In this document: positions 44,653-55,112 of the stretch, in pieces
Layout: each line of letters opens with the position of its first letter
Position numbering within the stretch: position 1 is the stretch's first letter
NCBI RefSeq assembly: GCF_003864975.1
Contig: NZ_BHGL01000007.1
Span: 320,359 to 384,358 of the forward strand
DNA from: Sulfuriferula thiophila
GTDB taxonomy: Bacteria; Pseudomonadota; Gammaproteobacteria; Burkholderiales; Sulfuriferulaceae
DNA length: 64,000 nucleotides
Direction: 5' to 3'
Program-made: the position numbers and the translations under genes
The notes under the pieces: generated by a model
What the model was told of the DNA's origin: nothing
Database searches by the model: none
The model's input: the letters and a program-made list of their open reading frames with translations, nothing else

Positions 44653-46127
44653 TTCGCTACCTTCGCTATCGGTTCAATTGCGGTATTGTTTGATAACTGC
44701 ATACCCGGTTCCGGTGCAACATAGCCACCGCCCAGCGCTTGCATTAGCCCTACATCAACATCCCAGGCACGCGCTTGCAGATCCAGCAAGGCGCTGTGTT
44801 GCTGCATCAGCGCATTACCCGCTACCAGCACATTTAGATAATTACTCAGCCCGCCCTGATACCGTGCCTGAGTCAGTTCATAAGCGCTATTAAGTTGGGT
44901 CACGGCGTTCATTTGTTGCTGCAATTGCGCCTGTAGCATGTGCCATGAGGATAATTTATCCGCTACCTCGCGCATGGCATTCAGCACCGTCGCGTTGTAG
45001 TTTTCTATCGCCGCATCCGCCTGCGCACTGCGTCCCTGCAACTGCGCGCGCAAATGCCCTGCATCAAAAATTGGCAGGCTGATTGCAGGCCCTGCCCCCA
45101 GCGCCCGGCTATCTGCACGCAGCCATTGCGACAGGCCGATAGACTCAAAACCAATAAATGCGGTCAGGTTGATATTGGGATAAAAGGCCGCCCTGGTTTC
45201 GCGCACACTTTGCAGCTCACTCTCTACCCGCCAGCGCGCTGCCACTACATCAGCGCGATGACCGAGCAATTCGGCAGGAATCTGCGCGGGCACGTTCATC
45301 TGCATATCAGGAGGAAAATGTGCCGACACCGTATCGGTCGCACCAGGCTCCGCCCCGATCAACACCGCCAGTGCATGTCTGGCAATGGCAATCTGTTCAT
45401 CCAGCATAGCCAGGTCGCGACGGATTTGCGGCGCTTCCGCCTGTGTCTGGCGCTGTGCCAGTGCTGTATCCAGCCCCGCCGCGACACGCTGATTAATTAA
45501 TTGGGCGGTGTGCTCGCTATTCTGCAGCAATTGACGTTTGATACCCTGCTGAGATTGCAACCGTGCCAGACTGAAATACTGCTGTGCCACATTCGCTGCC
45601 AGCGTCACCTGAGCCGCCTGGCTCTCTGCCTGCGCCGCACGTGCCTGACCCAGTGCCGCAGCCAGTGCAGCATGCTGCTTGCCGAACCAGTCGAGCTGCC
45701 ACTGCGCCGATACCAGCGCGGAATTCATCGACACCGTGCTGCCGCCCAATGGCGGCGGATAAATACTGTTTGCGCTCAAGCGTTCGCGCGTCGACTGCGC
45801 CGTCGCATTTACCTGCGGGTAACGCGTGCTGTCCGCGTTAGCAACAGCTGCCTGAGCTTCACGCAAGCGGCTTTGTGCTACTTGCAGATTTGGGTTATGC
45901 GCGATGGCCTGCGCGATCAATGCATTCAATTGCGCATCGCCAAACGCCTGCCACCATTGTTGCTGCGGAAATACCGTTTGCACTGCATCTGTCTGGCTAC
46001 TATGCAAAGATTGCGGTGTCAGTAATGACGCTTGCGGTGCAATCCCGGAGAAATCTGCACAACCCGCCATCGTTAATAACGACACACTAGCAAACACCAA
46101 TTTGAATTTGCTATTTAACTTACTCAT
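44649..46127 (-). CDS. Outer-membrane efflux lipoprotein (OprM/NodT family)
   Basis: 492 residues. Lipoprotein signal with MAGC lipobox (Cys23). Two tandem TolC-type repeats in the NodT pattern: WWQAFGDAQLNALIAQAIAHNP at about 59-80, then VVAARWRVESELQSVRETRAAFYPNINL in the second half. Forms the outer-membrane channel for the EmrAB pump, so the complex has all three parts. Overlaps emrA and marR by four bases each. Confidence 0.93.
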   Translation of the reverse strand: MSKLNSKFKLVFASVSLLTMAGCADFSGIAPQASLLTPQSLHSSQTDAVQTVFPQQQWWQAFGDAQLNALIAQAIAHNPNLQVAQSRLREAQAAVANADSTRYPQVNATAQSTRERLSANSIYPPPLGGSTVSMNSALVSAQWQLDWFGKQHAALAAALGQARAAQAESQAAQVTLAANVAQQYFSLARLQSQQGIKRQLLQNSEHTAQLINQRVAAGLDTALAQRQTQAEAPQIRRDLAMLDEQIAIARHALAVLIGAEPGATDTVSAHFPPDMQMNVPAQIPAELLGHRADVVAARWRVESELQSVRETRAAFYPNINLTAFIGFESIGLSQWLRADSRALGAGPAISLPIFDAGHLRAQLQGRSAQADAAIENYNATVLNAMREVADKLSSWHMLQAQLQQQMNAVTQLNSAYELTQARYQGGLSNYLNVLVAGNALMQQHSALLDLQARAWDVDVGLMQALGGGYVAPEPGMQLSNNTAIEPIAKVAK

Positions 46128-46600
46128 GCTGCACTTTCGGACGCATTACCGTTCTCGGTAAAACGCCGCAGCATGTTTTTGAACAACTCGAATTCGGCCT
46201 CGCTGAAACCCTGTAAATGCTGGTTCAGCACCTTCACCAGACGTTCCGGAATCTGTTGAGTGACATCCTGCCCGGCTTCACTCAGCGCCACATTCACCAC
46301 GCGCCGATCAGACACACTGCGCACCCTGCACACCAGCCCCTTGGCTTCGAGCCTATCCAGCATGCGCGTCATCGCCCCGCTATCACTGTAGTTTGCACGT
46401 GCGCATGTAGCCACGGTATCGCAACAACCGTTGGCGATCAGCAACAACGGACCCCACTGCATGCCAGTGAGATCCAGCGGCTGCATCGCGGCATCAATAT
46501 TTTTCAGCAGCGCCTGCGCAGCACCGCGCATCAGGTAACCCACCGATTCCCCGGGGGTATAGTTTTCCACACTATAAAAATCATGCCGCTTATCAGTCAT
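46124..46600 (-). CDS. MarR-family repressor of the efflux operon
   Basis: 158 residues. Winged helix about 45-115: NYSDSGAMTRMLDRLEAKGLVCRVRSVSDRRVVNVALSEAGQ. First gene of the efflux operon (EmrR/MprA-like arrangement). A very good promoter with a palindrome between -35 and -10 lies upstream, fitting repression by this protein and release by a drug ligand. Confidence 0.9.
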   Translation of the reverse strand: MTDKRHDFYSVENYTPGESVGYLMRGAAQALLKNIDAAMQPLDLTGMQWGPLLLIANGCCDTVATCARANYSDSGAMTRMLDRLEAKGLVCRVRSVSDRRVVNVALSEAGQDVTQQIPERLVKVLNQHLQGFSEAEFELFKNMLRRFTENGNASESAA

Positions 46601-46635
46601 GGTATCCGTTGCATCTCGAATAAGTTGTTGTGAAC

Positions 46636-46663
46636 ATATTAATGCCTAGGCAGTAATTGTCAA
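46636..46663 (-). promoter_or_regulatory. Sigma-70 promoter and operator of the efflux operon
   Basis: On the minus strand: -35 TTGACA (46658-46663), 16-base spacer, -10 TAATAT (46636-46641). TGCCTAGGCA, a perfect 10-bp palindrome (46643-46652, extended with TTA/TAA), fills the spacer. The half motif TGCCTTGACA overlaps the -35. Confidence 0.78.
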
Positions 46664-46789
46664 GGCACTATTTATTACGCTATGTTACCAAACATAAAAA
46701 CGCATAAGCTGATGGCGATATTAGCCCTCGGCCATTACCATGCCGTGACTAAAATAGCATTCGAAGAAAATTAGATGGTTATGCTAAAT

Positions 46790-46810
46790 GATGCAACCGA
46801 GCGGTGCATC
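46790..46810. terminator. Weak hairpin after the DUF1289 gene
   Basis: GATGCA (46790-46795) pairs with TGCATC (46805-46810), with a bulge and inner CC/GG pairing, 12 bases beyond the DUF1289 stop on the minus strand. The rest of 46664-46821 shows no gene. Confidence 0.35.
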
Positions 46811-46821
46811 AGGTTGAATTG

Positions 46822-47043
46822 CTAACGAGTAAGCTTATTTTTCCAGGTTACTGCATGAAGTTCGCGACGCTGCGCTGCATTGCCTAGAAACTGCTGCCGC
46901 AACGCATCACTCGCTTCACTCCACTGCGTAATTTCACCAATAGAGCGGAAGCAGCCCAGGCAAACATCGTCTTCATTCAGACAGCAGTCACGCACACAAG
47001 GTGATGCGACGCGGGTGGAAGGTGGTTGCGGGTGTTTGTTCAT
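46822..47043 (-). CDS. DUF1289 small cysteine protein
   Basis: 73 residues from the ATG at 47043. The DUF1289 pattern C-x3-C-C-x6-C-x2-C (CVRDCCLNEDDVCLGCFR) probably binds metal, followed by EITQWSEASDALRQQFL. Function unknown; often a small cytoplasmic protein. It begins 15 bases after ubiD ends, so probably co-transcribed. Confidence 0.85.
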   Translation of the reverse strand: MNKHPQPPSTRVASPCVRDCCLNEDDVCLGCFRSIGEITQWSEASDALRQQFLGNAAQRRELHAVTWKNKLTR

Positions 47044-47057
47044 ATACCCGCCGCCAA

Positions 47058-48521
47058 TTACAGCCCCAGGTCCTGCCACATTGCATCGACGCGTTGTTTC
47101 ACAGCATCGCTCATGACAATAGGGGTACCCCATTCGCGTGTGGTTTCACCCGGCCATTTATTGGTTGCGTCCATACCCATCTTGCCGCCCAGACCGGATA
47201 CCGGACTGGCGAAATCGAGGTAATCAATCGGGGTGTTTTCCACTAGCAAGGTGTCGCGCACCGGGTCCATGCGCGTGGTGATCGCCCAGATCACTTCTTT
47301 CCAGTCGCGAATATTAATGTCCTCATCCACCACTACGATGAATTTGGTGTACATGAACTGGCGCAAAAAGCTCCAGATGCCGAACATCACCCGTTTGGCG
47401 TGACCAGGATAGGATTTCTTGATGCTGACCACCGCCAGCCGGTACGAGCAGCCTTCCGGCGGCAGGTAGAAATCAACAATTTCGGTGAACTGTTTTTGCA
47501 GCAGCGGCACGAACACTTCGTTCAGCGCTACGCCGAGTACAGCCGGCTCATCAGGCGGCTTGCCGGTATAGGTGCTGTGATATATCGGATCGCGACGCAT
47601 GGTGATGCGTTCAATAGTGAACACCGGAAAACTGTCGACTTCGTTGTAGTAACCGGTATGGTCGCCAAACGGGCCTTCCGGCGCCATTTCACCCGGGTGA
47701 ATCACACCTTCCAGCACGATCTCGGCACTGGCCGGTACTTGCAGATCACTGCCCAGGCACTTTACTACCTCGGTCTTGGCACCGCGCAACAGCCCGGCAA
47801 ACTGGTATTCGGACAGCGAATCCGGTACCGGTGTCACTGCGCCCAGTATCGTTGCGGGATCTGCACCCAGCGCCACCGCTACCGGATAAGGCTTACCCGG
47901 ATTCTGCTGCTGGAATTCACGGAAATCCAGCGCGCCGCCGCGATGTGCCAGCCAGCGCATGATGACTTTGTTCGGAGCAATAACCTGCTGGCGGTAAATG
48001 CCCAGATTCTGACGCTTTTTATGCGGCCCGCGGGTAATTACCAGACCCCAGGTAATCAGTGGCCCGGCATCACCCGGCCAGCAAGTCTGGATAGGCAGAC
48101 GTGAGAGATCGACATCTTTGCCTTCCCACACGATATCCTGACAAGCCGCATGACTGACTTCTTTCGGCGCCATATTCAGCACCTGCTTGAATATCGGCAG
48201 CTTGTCCCATGCGTCTTTCAAGCCTTTAGGCGGTTCCGGTTCTTTCAGAAAAGCCAGCAGTTTGCCCACTTCGCGCAGCGCTTCGACGTTATCCTCGCCC
48301 ATGCCCAGCGCCACACGGCGCGGCGTACCGAACAGGTTCGCCAATACCGGCATGTTGTGACCGACCGGATTTTCAAACAGCAATGCAGGGCCTTCGGCTT
48401 TGAGCACCCGGTCGCAGATTTCCGTCATTTCCAGTACCGGATCAACCGGGGTTTTAATGCGTTTTAGTTCGCCGATTTTTTCCAGTTGCGCAATGAAATC
48501 GCGGAGGTCGTTATACTTCAA
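47058..48521 (-). CDS. ubiD: UbiD 3-octaprenyl-4-hydroxybenzoate decarboxylase
   Basis: 487 residues. Decarboxylates the prenylated ring in ubiquinone synthesis using prenylated FMN made by UbiX (not in this window). Motifs: [21 protein letters not shown] start, [17 protein letters not shown] with the catalytic Glu/Asp cluster region [20 protein letters not shown], and [12 protein letters not shown]. It overlaps the start of the previous gene rfaE2 stop by four bases (48518-48521). Confidence 0.95.
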   Translation of the reverse strand: MKYNDLRDFIAQLEKIGELKRIKTPVDPVLEMTEICDRVLKAEGPALLFENPVGHNMPVLANLFGTPRRVALGMGEDNVEALREVGKLLAFLKEPEPPKGLKDAWDKLPIFKQVLNMAPKEVSHAACQDIVWEGKDVDLSRLPIQTCWPGDAGPLITWGLVITRGPHKKRQNLGIYRQQVIAPNKVIMRWLAHRGGALDFREFQQQNPGKPYPVAVALGADPATILGAVTPVPDSLSEYQFAGLLRGAKTEVVKCLGSDLQVPASAEIVLEGVIHPGEMAPEGPFGDHTGYYNEVDSFPVFTIERITMRRDPIYHSTYTGKPPDEPAVLGVALNEVFVPLLQKQFTEIVDFYLPPEGCSYRLAVVSIKKSYPGHAKRVMFGIWSFLRQFMYTKFIVVVDEDINIRDWKEVIWAITTRMDPVRDTLLVENTPIDYLDFASPVSGLGGKMGMDATNKWPGETTREWGTPIVMSDAVKQRVDAMWQDLGL

Positions 48522-49012
48522 TCTGTTTTCCTTATTTTTGTCAGCATTGCCGTGGTCGACGTGGTGTGCAGAAACGGAATGGAATACACCTGCCCACCCC
48601 AGCCCAACACCTCATCGCTACCGACCATCGCGCTTACCGCCCAATCGCCGCCTTTGACCAGCACATCAGGATGCACCAGGCGGATCAAATTGAAAGGCGT
48701 GTCTTCTTCGAATGCCACCACCATATCCACAGCAGCCAATCCCGCCAGCACCGCCATGCGATTTGCCAACGAATTAATCGGCCTGTCTTTGCCCTTGCCC
48801 TGACGTCGCACCGACGCATCGGAATTCACCCCGACCACCAGCGCTGCGCCCAACGCCCGTGCCTGCGCCAGATAAGTCACATGACCGCGATGCAATATAT
48901 CGAAACAGCCATTGGTAAACACCAGCGGTCGCGCCAACACTGCCAGCTGTTGCGCCAGGCTGGCGGGCGTGGCGATCTTGGCTTCAAAATCGGGAAAAGG
49001 ATATTCAGACAT
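48518..49012 (-). CDS. rfaE2: D-glycero-beta-D-manno-heptose 1-phosphate adenylyltransferase
   Basis: 164 residues from the ATG at 49012 ([12 protein letters not shown]); an in-frame start at 49024 adds four residues. Nucleotidyltransferase fold: [17 protein letters not shown] holds the HxGH site; [20 protein letters not shown] and the late KGGDWAV are RfaE domain-II signatures. The kinase half of HldE is absent, so this organism uses a separate RfaE1. Makes ADP-heptose for LPS inner core. Confidence 0.93.
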   Translation of the reverse strand: MSEYPFPDFEAKIATPASLAQQLAVLARPLVFTNGCFDILHRGHVTYLAQARALGAALVVGVNSDASVRRQGKGKDRPINSLANRMAVLAGLAAVDMVVAFEEDTPFNLIRLVHPDVLVKGGDWAVSAMVGSDEVLGWGGQVYSIPFLHTTSTTAMLTKIRKTD

Positions 49013-49024
49013 CCAGAAGGTCAA

Positions 49025-49617
49025 TCAATTACCGTTCTTGGGCACGAGCACAACATACTCGAACATCTTCACGACTTTGGCCACGCCTGCGGTAGTGCTG
49101 GCGATCTGCGCTGCATCAGTACCTTCCTGATCAGTCACCAGACCCATTAAATACACCACTTTATTTTCCGTGACCACTTTCACCGCGGTAACCGGGAAAC
49201 GCTTGGCATCAATAAAACGGGTTTTCACTTTGGTTGTTACATAAGCATCATTGGTACGCGCCGACAACAACGCCGGTGGCGCGATCACCAGTTCATTGGT
49301 CACATTTTTAACATTGCCCACGGCTTTGGCAATATCGTAAATCTTTTGCTTAGTCGCCTCGTCTGGCACTTCGCCAGTCAGCAGCACCGCACGGTTATAA
49401 CTGGTGACATTTACATGTACATAGTCGGAAGGGAAAGCATCGCCTACCCGGTTGGAGGTGCGCAATTCGATTTCCTGGTCTTCGACATAAGCACCGGAAC
49501 TGCGTCTGTCATTTGCCATCAACACACCCGCACCCGCACCTGTCGCCACTAGCGGCACACAACCCTGTAGCTGTAACAACGCCAAACCTAAAACCGCTAC
49601 CATTACTAATTTACGCA

Positions 49618-49618
<1 letters not shown>
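49025..49618 (-). CDS. dolP: BON-domain outer-membrane lipoprotein (DolP/YraP type)
   Basis: 197 residues. Lipoprotein signal ending LQLQGC (Cys20). Two BON domains, about 50-115 (RTSNRVGDAFPSDYVHVNVTSYNRAVLLTGEVPDEATKQ) and about 130-190 (VTTKVKTRF...VVTENKVVYLMGLVTDQEG). DolP binds anionic phospholipids and supports envelope integrity. Same neighbourhood as E. coli yraN-diaA-yraP, downstream of the SIS gene, whose stop overlaps this start by one base. Confidence 0.88.
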
Positions 49619-50220
<602 letters not shown>

Positions 50221-50259
50221 TTAAGTAAAGATAGCGGCAATTATGCCATAAGGGGATGA

Positions 50260-50598
50260 CTATGCACCGAAAGCATCACGTATCCATTCCATGCTCTGGC
50301 CTTGCAACAACAGCGCATCAAAGCGGCACGGTGGAGTTTTACCCAGCCGCGCCAGATACTGCTGCGCCGTCGCAATCAGTTTTTGCTGTTTACGGCCATC
50401 GATACTGCCCGCGGCACCACCGAATTGCTGACTGGCGCGCTGACGCACTTCTATGAACACCAGCGTTTGCCCATCCCGCATGATCAGGTCGATCTCGCCC
50501 AGACGGCAGCGGAAATTACGCTCCACCAGCACCAGGCCTTGCTGCGTCAAATAATCTGCGGCCGTCTGTTCGGCAGCTGCACCACGAGAAACCATCAT
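50260..50598 (-). CDS. yraN: YraN/UPF0102-family nuclease-like protein
   Basis: 112 residues. Predicted Holliday-junction-resolvase-like fold: GAAAEQTAADYLTQQGLVLVERNFR, then GEIDLIMRDGQTLVFIEVRQR with the Asp and Glu-Val-Arg of a PD-(D/E)xK-type site. Function unproven. Divergent from rsmI with 24 bases between starts, as in E. coli except that lpoA is missing. Confidence 0.9.
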   Translation of the reverse strand: MMVSRGAAAEQTAADYLTQQGLVLVERNFRCRLGEIDLIMRDGQTLVFIEVRQRASQQFGGAAGSIDGRKQQKLIATAQQYLARLGKTPPCRFDALLLQGQSMEWIRDAFGA

Positions 50599-50622
50599 AT
50601 CTTCCTATGCTAAAATGAAGCC

Positions 50623-51492
50623 ATGCATACTCCACCCGGCTCATTATATGTCGTCGCCACACCCATCGGGAATTTAGGCGATATTACCCAACGCGCGCTG
50701 GAAGTGCTCAAATCTGTCGACCTGGTTGCTGCAGAAGACACCCGTCACAGCGGGCAATTGCTGTCGCGTCTGGGCATTTCTGCCAAATTCGTGGCACTGC
50801 ACGAGCACAATGAACAGCAGGCAACACCACGTCTGATTGCTGACATGCAAGCGGGCAAAAATGTTGCGATCATCACCGATGCCGGCACCCCTGCAATCAG
50901 CGATCCCGGCACGCTGCTGGTTGCCGCCGCTCACGCTGCCGACATCCGTGTAGTACCTGTCCCCGGTGCCAGTGCCGTAGTGTGCGCGTTATCGGCTGCG
51001 GGCATCGTCGCACCGCACTGGCTGTTTTACGGCTTCCTTCCCGCTAAATCCAGCCATCGCCGTGTTGCATTACAGACCTTGGTAACGCTGCCGTATGCGT
51101 TGATATTCTATGAAGCACCGCACCGCATCACCGAGTGCATCGCCGACCTCGCCACCATTTTCGAAGCCGAGCGTCGCGTCACCTTTGCCCGCGAACTGAC
51201 GAAACTATTCGAGACCATCCACAGTCTGCCTTTAGGCGAAGCCAGCGCCTGGCTGGCTGCCGACCCAAACCGGCAAAAGGGTGAATTCGTCCTCATCGTC
51301 GAAGGCGCCAAACCAGTAGAGAGCGATGAAGACCAACGCCAACTACGCGACACCCTGGCTATATTGCTAGAAGAATTGCCGCTGAAACAGGCCGCACATA
51401 TCGCCGCCAAACTCACTGGCGTCAAGAAAAACACCTGTTATCAACTCGCGCTGGACATGCGCGACGATACTGAAGCAAAGGATACCCCATGA
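50623..51492 (+). CDS. rsmI: 16S rRNA C1402 2'-O-methyltransferase
   Basis: 289 residues. SAM-dependent methyltransferase of the tetrapyrrole-methylase fold: [44 protein letters not shown] and [13 protein letters not shown], and the F-Y-E-A-P-H-R motif in [11 protein letters not shown]. Modifies the decoding centre with RsmH. It overlaps pyrC by four bases. Confidence 0.96.
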   Translation: MHTPPGSLYVVATPIGNLGDITQRALEVLKSVDLVAAEDTRHSGQLLSRLGISAKFVALHEHNEQQATPRLIADMQAGKNVAIITDAGTPAISDPGTLLVAAAHAADIRVVPVPGASAVVCALSAAGIVAPHWLFYGFLPAKSSHRRVALQTLVTLPYALIFYEAPHRITECIADLATIFEAERRVTFARELTKLFETIHSLPLGEASAWLAADPNRQKGEFVLIVEGAKPVESDEDQRQLRDTLAILLEELPLKQAAHIAAKLTGVKKNTCYQLALDMRDDTEAKDTP

Positions 51493-52520
51493 CCCAACTC
51501 ACCCTTACCCGCCCAGATGACTGGCATTTGCATCTGCGTGACGGCGAAGTGTTAAAAACCATCCTGCCCGACACTGCCCGTCGTTTTGGACGCGCCATCG
51601 TCATGCCTAACCTACGGCCGCCTGTACGTACCACCGAAGATGCCCGCGCTTATCGTGAGCGTATTCTTGCTGTATTGCCCGCCAGCATGCAGTTCGAGCC
51701 ATTGATGACGCTGTATCTCACCAACAACACTGACCCGGCGGAAATCGCCCGCGCCAAGGCCAGCGGCATCGTGCATGCGGTGAAATATTATCCGGCTGGC
51801 GCCACCACCAATTCGGACATGGGGCTGACCGAGCTTACCAATGGCTACGCCGTCATCGCCGAGATGGAAAAGCACGGTATGCCGTTGCTGGTACACGGCG
51901 AAGTCACCGACCCCAGCGTCGACATCTTTGACCGTGAAGCGGTATTCATCGAGCGCCACCTGATCCCGCTTACCAAAGCTTTTCCTGCACTGAAAATCGT
52001 GCTGGAGCACATCACCACCCAACAAGGTGCTGATTTCGTCAATGCTACGCCAGACAACATTGCCGCCACCATCACCGCGCATCACCTGCTGTACAACCGC
52101 AATGCCATGTTCCAGGGCGGCATCCGCCCACACTATTACTGCCTGCCCATCCTCAAACGCGAACAGCACAGGTTAGCGCTGGTACAGGCTGCCACCAGCG
52201 GCAGCTCGAAATTCTTCCTCGGCACCGACAGCGCACCCCATGCGCGCAGCGCCAAAGAAGCCACTTGTGGCTGCGCCGGCATGTATACCGCCCACGCCGC
52301 CATCGAATTTTATGCCGAAGCATTTGAAGCCGCCAACGCCCTCGACAAGCTGGAAGGCTTCGCCAGTCATTTTGGTGCTGATTTCTACGGTCTGCCGCGC
52401 AATACGGACACCATCACCCTGGTTAAGGAAAGCTGGAATGTACCCGCCCACATTGACATCGGCAGCGAGCAACTGATTCCACTGCGCGCCCATGACCAAG
52501 TGACCTGGCGTTTAAGCTAA
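51489..52520 (+). CDS. pyrC: Dihydroorotase (PyrC type)
   Basis: 343 residues. Third step of pyrimidine synthesis. Zinc-binding [10 protein letters not shown]; the carboxylated lysine is in [21 protein letters not shown] and the catalytic Asp in LGTDSAPH follow. Type II dihydroorotase, like E. coli PyrC. Overlaps rsmI by four bases. Confidence 0.96.
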   Translation: MTQLTLTRPDDWHLHLRDGEVLKTILPDTARRFGRAIVMPNLRPPVRTTEDARAYRERILAVLPASMQFEPLMTLYLTNNTDPAEIARAKASGIVHAVKYYPAGATTNSDMGLTELTNGYAVIAEMEKHGMPLLVHGEVTDPSVDIFDREAVFIERHLIPLTKAFPALKIVLEHITTQQGADFVNATPDNIAATITAHHLLYNRNAMFQGGIRPHYYCLPILKREQHRLALVQAATSGSSKFFLGTDSAPHARSAKEATCGCAGMYTAHAAIEFYAEAFEAANALDKLEGFASHFGADFYGLPRNTDTITLVKESWNVPAHIDIGSEQLIPLRAHDQVTWRLS

Positions 52521-52548
52521 CCGAACTGCCAACGCAAGGAGCGTTGCC

Positions 52549-53412
52549 ATGGAGCCCACAGAACATATACTGAACCAGGCATTCGTCACCGCGCCACTGA
52601 AACCGCGACCGGCAGACTGTCATAAAGGTATGCTCGGCAGTGTAGGTATAATCGGCGGTGCGACGAGCATGACCGGCGCCGCGCTGCTCGCAGGGCGTGC
52701 GGCACTGAAATGCGGCGCAGGCCGTGTCTATGTCGCTTTGCTGGCTGACAATGCACCAGCCGTTGACCTGCTGCAACCTGAGCTGATGTTGCGCACACCT
52801 GCACAATTATTTGAACTCGACCACCTGTCCGCGCTGGTAATCGGCCCCGGACTCAGCCAAAGCAGTGACGCCATGAACTGGCTGCAGCGTGCGCTGGCGA
52901 GTGACCTGCCGCTGATAATCGACGCCGATGCCCTCAACCTGCTCGCCGCTCATCATGATCTGCGCCTGCAATTACGCCAACGCACTGCCCCCGCCATCCT
53001 CACGCCGCATCCAGGTGAAGCCGCCCGGCTCATGGGCTACGACCTCAAAGCAATCCAGCATGACAGGATGGACACGGCGCAATTGCTGGCCAAAAATTTC
53101 CACAGCATTATTGTACTCAAAGGCGCCGGCACTATCTGTGCGCTACCGGATCGACACTGGTTCATTAACCCTACCGGTAACCCTGGCTTAAGTAGCGCCG
53201 GCATGGGTGACGTACTATCAGGCATGATCGCTGCGTTTATCGCCCAGCAACTGAGTCCACAACAGGCTACATTGCTGGCAGTTTACCTGCATGGTGCTGC
53301 TGCTGACATACTGCTAAAACAGGGAACAGGTCCGATCGGACTGACCGCCTCGGAAGTGATTGATGCGGCGCGGCAACAATTGAATATCTGGATTTATTCT
53401 AGACAGTCCTGA
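52549..53412 (+). CDS. nnrD: ADP-dependent NAD(P)H-hydrate dehydratase
   Basis: 287 residues. Repairs hydrated NAD(P)H. YjeF_C/ribokinase-like fold: GMLGSVGIIGGATSMTGAALL, IDADALNLLA, ILTPHPGEAARLMG and NPTGNPGLSSAGMGDVLSG (the GMGD nucleotide site). The epimerase domain NnrE usually fused in front is absent here. It sits 28 bases after pyrC, probably in the same transcript, and its end overlaps the converging membrane gene by 19 bases. Confidence 0.93.
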   Translation: MEPTEHILNQAFVTAPLKPRPADCHKGMLGSVGIIGGATSMTGAALLAGRAALKCGAGRVYVALLADNAPAVDLLQPELMLRTPAQLFELDHLSALVIGPGLSQSSDAMNWLQRALASDLPLIIDADALNLLAAHHDLRLQLRQRTAPAILTPHPGEAARLMGYDLKAIQHDRMDTAQLLAKNFHSIIVLKGAGTICALPDRHWFINPTGNPGLSSAGMGDVLSGMIAAFIAQQLSPQQATLLAVYLHGAAADILLKQGTGPIGLTASEVIDAARQQLNIWIYSRQS

Positions 53413-54014
53413 CGCCTGATCTCTGTTTGCATATTTCCTGCACTCACCGAGGCCAGGCGGCTGACCAAGCGCGGTTTCATCAGCAAAATAGAGGTTGCAA
53501 TGCCCGCCGCTAGCAGTGCCAAATACAACGCCATGAAACCTGCATAACCCAGGAGAGGCGCAACCGGTTTGGCCAGCCCGAGGAAGGTGGCATATAACCA
53601 GGTTACAACGCTGATTGCCCCCAATATAACAAGCAATTTTGTGTTTTGAGCAGGGTGATTTTGCACTGCCTGCAAACGATTAAATGCTAAATGATGTAGC
53701 GCAACACCATTGAGCGAGAGCAGGCTCACCACCGTCAGTTTAGCCATTAGCTTGGGCTGGCCGATCAGCAACGACCATTCGAACCTTGTTTCGAGCCAAA
53801 TGACAATGAGGCCAGTCAACCACAGCATGCCCAAGGCAGCAATTACCACACGCCCCGCCTGGTGTAGAAGACGAGTATTGATACACCGTCCGCCAAATAT
53901 AGCGTAATCCCCAAAGGCTATAGCGGCTCCTGCTGCTATCACCGCAAATATGTGTGCCAGTATCACGACCATGCGTGCTACCGCCATGATGTCCAGGAGT
54001 TGCGGTTCCATCAT
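53394..54014 (-). CDS. Integral membrane protein, candidate Fur-regulated
   Basis: 206 residues, not recognised. About six membrane segments: 12-38, 55-73, 86-105, 124-143, 150-172 region. Scattered histidines (residues about 21, 51, 106-107) could bind metal or heme, somewhat like CopD or DUF2214-type proteins. The ATG at 54014 overlaps the stop of a 39-codon ORF (ATGA), suggesting coupled translation. A promoter with a Fur-box-like sequence lies upstream. Converges on nnrD. Confidence 0.78.
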   Translation of the reverse strand: MMEPQLLDIMAVARMVVILAHIFAVIAAGAAIAFGDYAIFGGRCINTRLLHQAGRVVIAALGMLWLTGLIVIWLETRFEWSLLIGQPKLMAKLTVVSLLSLNGVALHHLAFNRLQAVQNHPAQNTKLLVILGAISVVTWLYATFLGLAKPVAPLLGYAGFMALYLALLAAGIATSILLMKPRLVSRLASVSAGNMQTEIRRQDCLE

Positions 54015-54130
54015 GACTCAACTCCCAAGGCAAACAGTAAGCGGGGCTTGCATTGGCAGAGGTGGGGCGTGGATGGCGGATTGATAGTGAGCTTATTTTC
54101 CGCTTTTGGAAGGTAAGTTTTGGGCAGCAT
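54011..54130 (-). CDS. Possible 39-residue leader peptide before the membrane protein
   Basis: ATG at 54130 with AGGA about seven bases upstream; stop TGA overlaps the ATG of the next gene. The product starts MLPKTYLPKAENKLTINPPS and contains HLCQC near its end, a possible metal-binding pair. It has no known family. It lies downstream of the Fur-box-like promoter. It may be a real small gene, a leader that couples translation, or chance. Confidence 0.38.
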   Translation of the reverse strand: MLPKTYLPKAENKLTINPPSTPHLCQCKPRLLFALGVES

Positions 54131-54198
54131 GATATTTCCTGTTAAATGCTGGCTGGCGGTTGCTGGCTGCAAGGTTGATATGGGTGACTAAATTTATC

Positions 54199-54227
54199 AT
54201 TATAATGATAATGATTCTTATTTACAA
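54199..54227 (-). promoter_or_regulatory. Promoter with Fur-box-like sequence
   Basis: Minus strand: -35 TTGTAA (54222-54227), 17-base spacer, -10 TATAAT (54199-54204). The interval 54201-54219 matches 15 of 19 positions of the Fur box consensus built from GATAAT repeats. Iron-bound Fur would block this promoter. It drives the membrane-protein side. Confidence 0.65.
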
Positions 54228-54351
54228 TATTATTAAGTTCATGGCTACTTGTAAATCGTTGATTGTCGCCAATTTGTAACGCATTTTTCATCGTCGCGTC
54301 ACCTTGATTGATTACTGTAACGATTCAGACATCAAATCAATGGAGCACAAC

Positions 54352-55107
54352 ATGCTTGAACAACAAGCCCTAGCCCAGCCACGAGCACGTGCAAGTCTGG
54401 CGGTCACACTGGCCCACGACAACACCGAAGTGCGTGAGGCGCAACGTTTACGTTACAAAGTTTTTGCTGAAGAAATGGGCGCGCAACTGGTGTCCGCCGC
54501 CAGCGGTCTGGATCAGGACGAATTCGACTCGGTATGCGATCACCTTATCGTACGCGACACAGGGACTGGCGAAGTAGTAGGCACTTACCGCATCCTGCCC
54601 CCAGAGCGCGCAGCGCAAATCGGTGGCTATTATTCCGAACAGGAATTCGACCTTACCCGCCTCACTTATCTACGCCAGGGCATGGTGGAAATCGGCCGCT
54701 CCTGCGTGCACCCGGATTATCGCGGCGGTGCGGTCATTACCTTGCTATGGTCCGGCCTGGCCGATTATCTGCGTCAGCGTGATTACGATTACCTGATTGG
54801 TTGCGCCAGCGTCAGCATGAGCGATGGCGGCCACATTGCTGCCAGCCTGTACCATAAATTGCATAATGAAGTATTGAGCCCAGTCGAATGGCGCGTGTTT
54901 CCGCGTACGCCGTTGCCGCTGGAACGCCTGCAGGACGATATCAAAGTAACGACCCCTTCACTGATCAAAGGCTACTTGCGAGTGGGTGCTTACATCTGCG
55001 GCGAACCAGCCTGGGATGCCGAATTCAACTGCGCCGATTTCATGATGCTGCTGTCGGTGAAACAGATGAATGAACACTATGCCCGCCATTTCATGAACAA
55101 GACGTAA
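54352..55107 (+). CDS. olsB: GNAT N-acyltransferase, ornithine-lipid OlsB type
   Basis: 251 residues from the ATG at 54352, chosen because GGAG sits seven bases upstream; in-frame starts at 54304 and 54340 exist. OlsB/hemolysin-like acyltransferase signature: REAQRLRYKVFAEEMGA, GTYRILPPE, MVEIGRSCVHPDYRGGAVITLLW, LIGCASVSMSDG. OlsB joins a 3-hydroxyacyl chain to ornithine. The next gene is a PlsC-type acyltransferase, as expected for OlsA. The substrate in this organism is inferred. Confidence 0.8.
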   Translation: MLEQQALAQPRARASLAVTLAHDNTEVREAQRLRYKVFAEEMGAQLVSAASGLDQDEFDSVCDHLIVRDTGTGEVVGTYRILPPERAAQIGGYYSEQEFDLTRLTYLRQGMVEIGRSCVHPDYRGGAVITLLWSGLADYLRQRDYDYLIGCASVSMSDGGHIAASLYHKLHNEVLSPVEWRVFPRTPLPLERLQDDIKVTTPSLIKGYLRVGAYICGEPAWDAEFNCADFMMLLSVKQMNEHYARHFMNKT

Positions 55108-55112
55108 ACATT

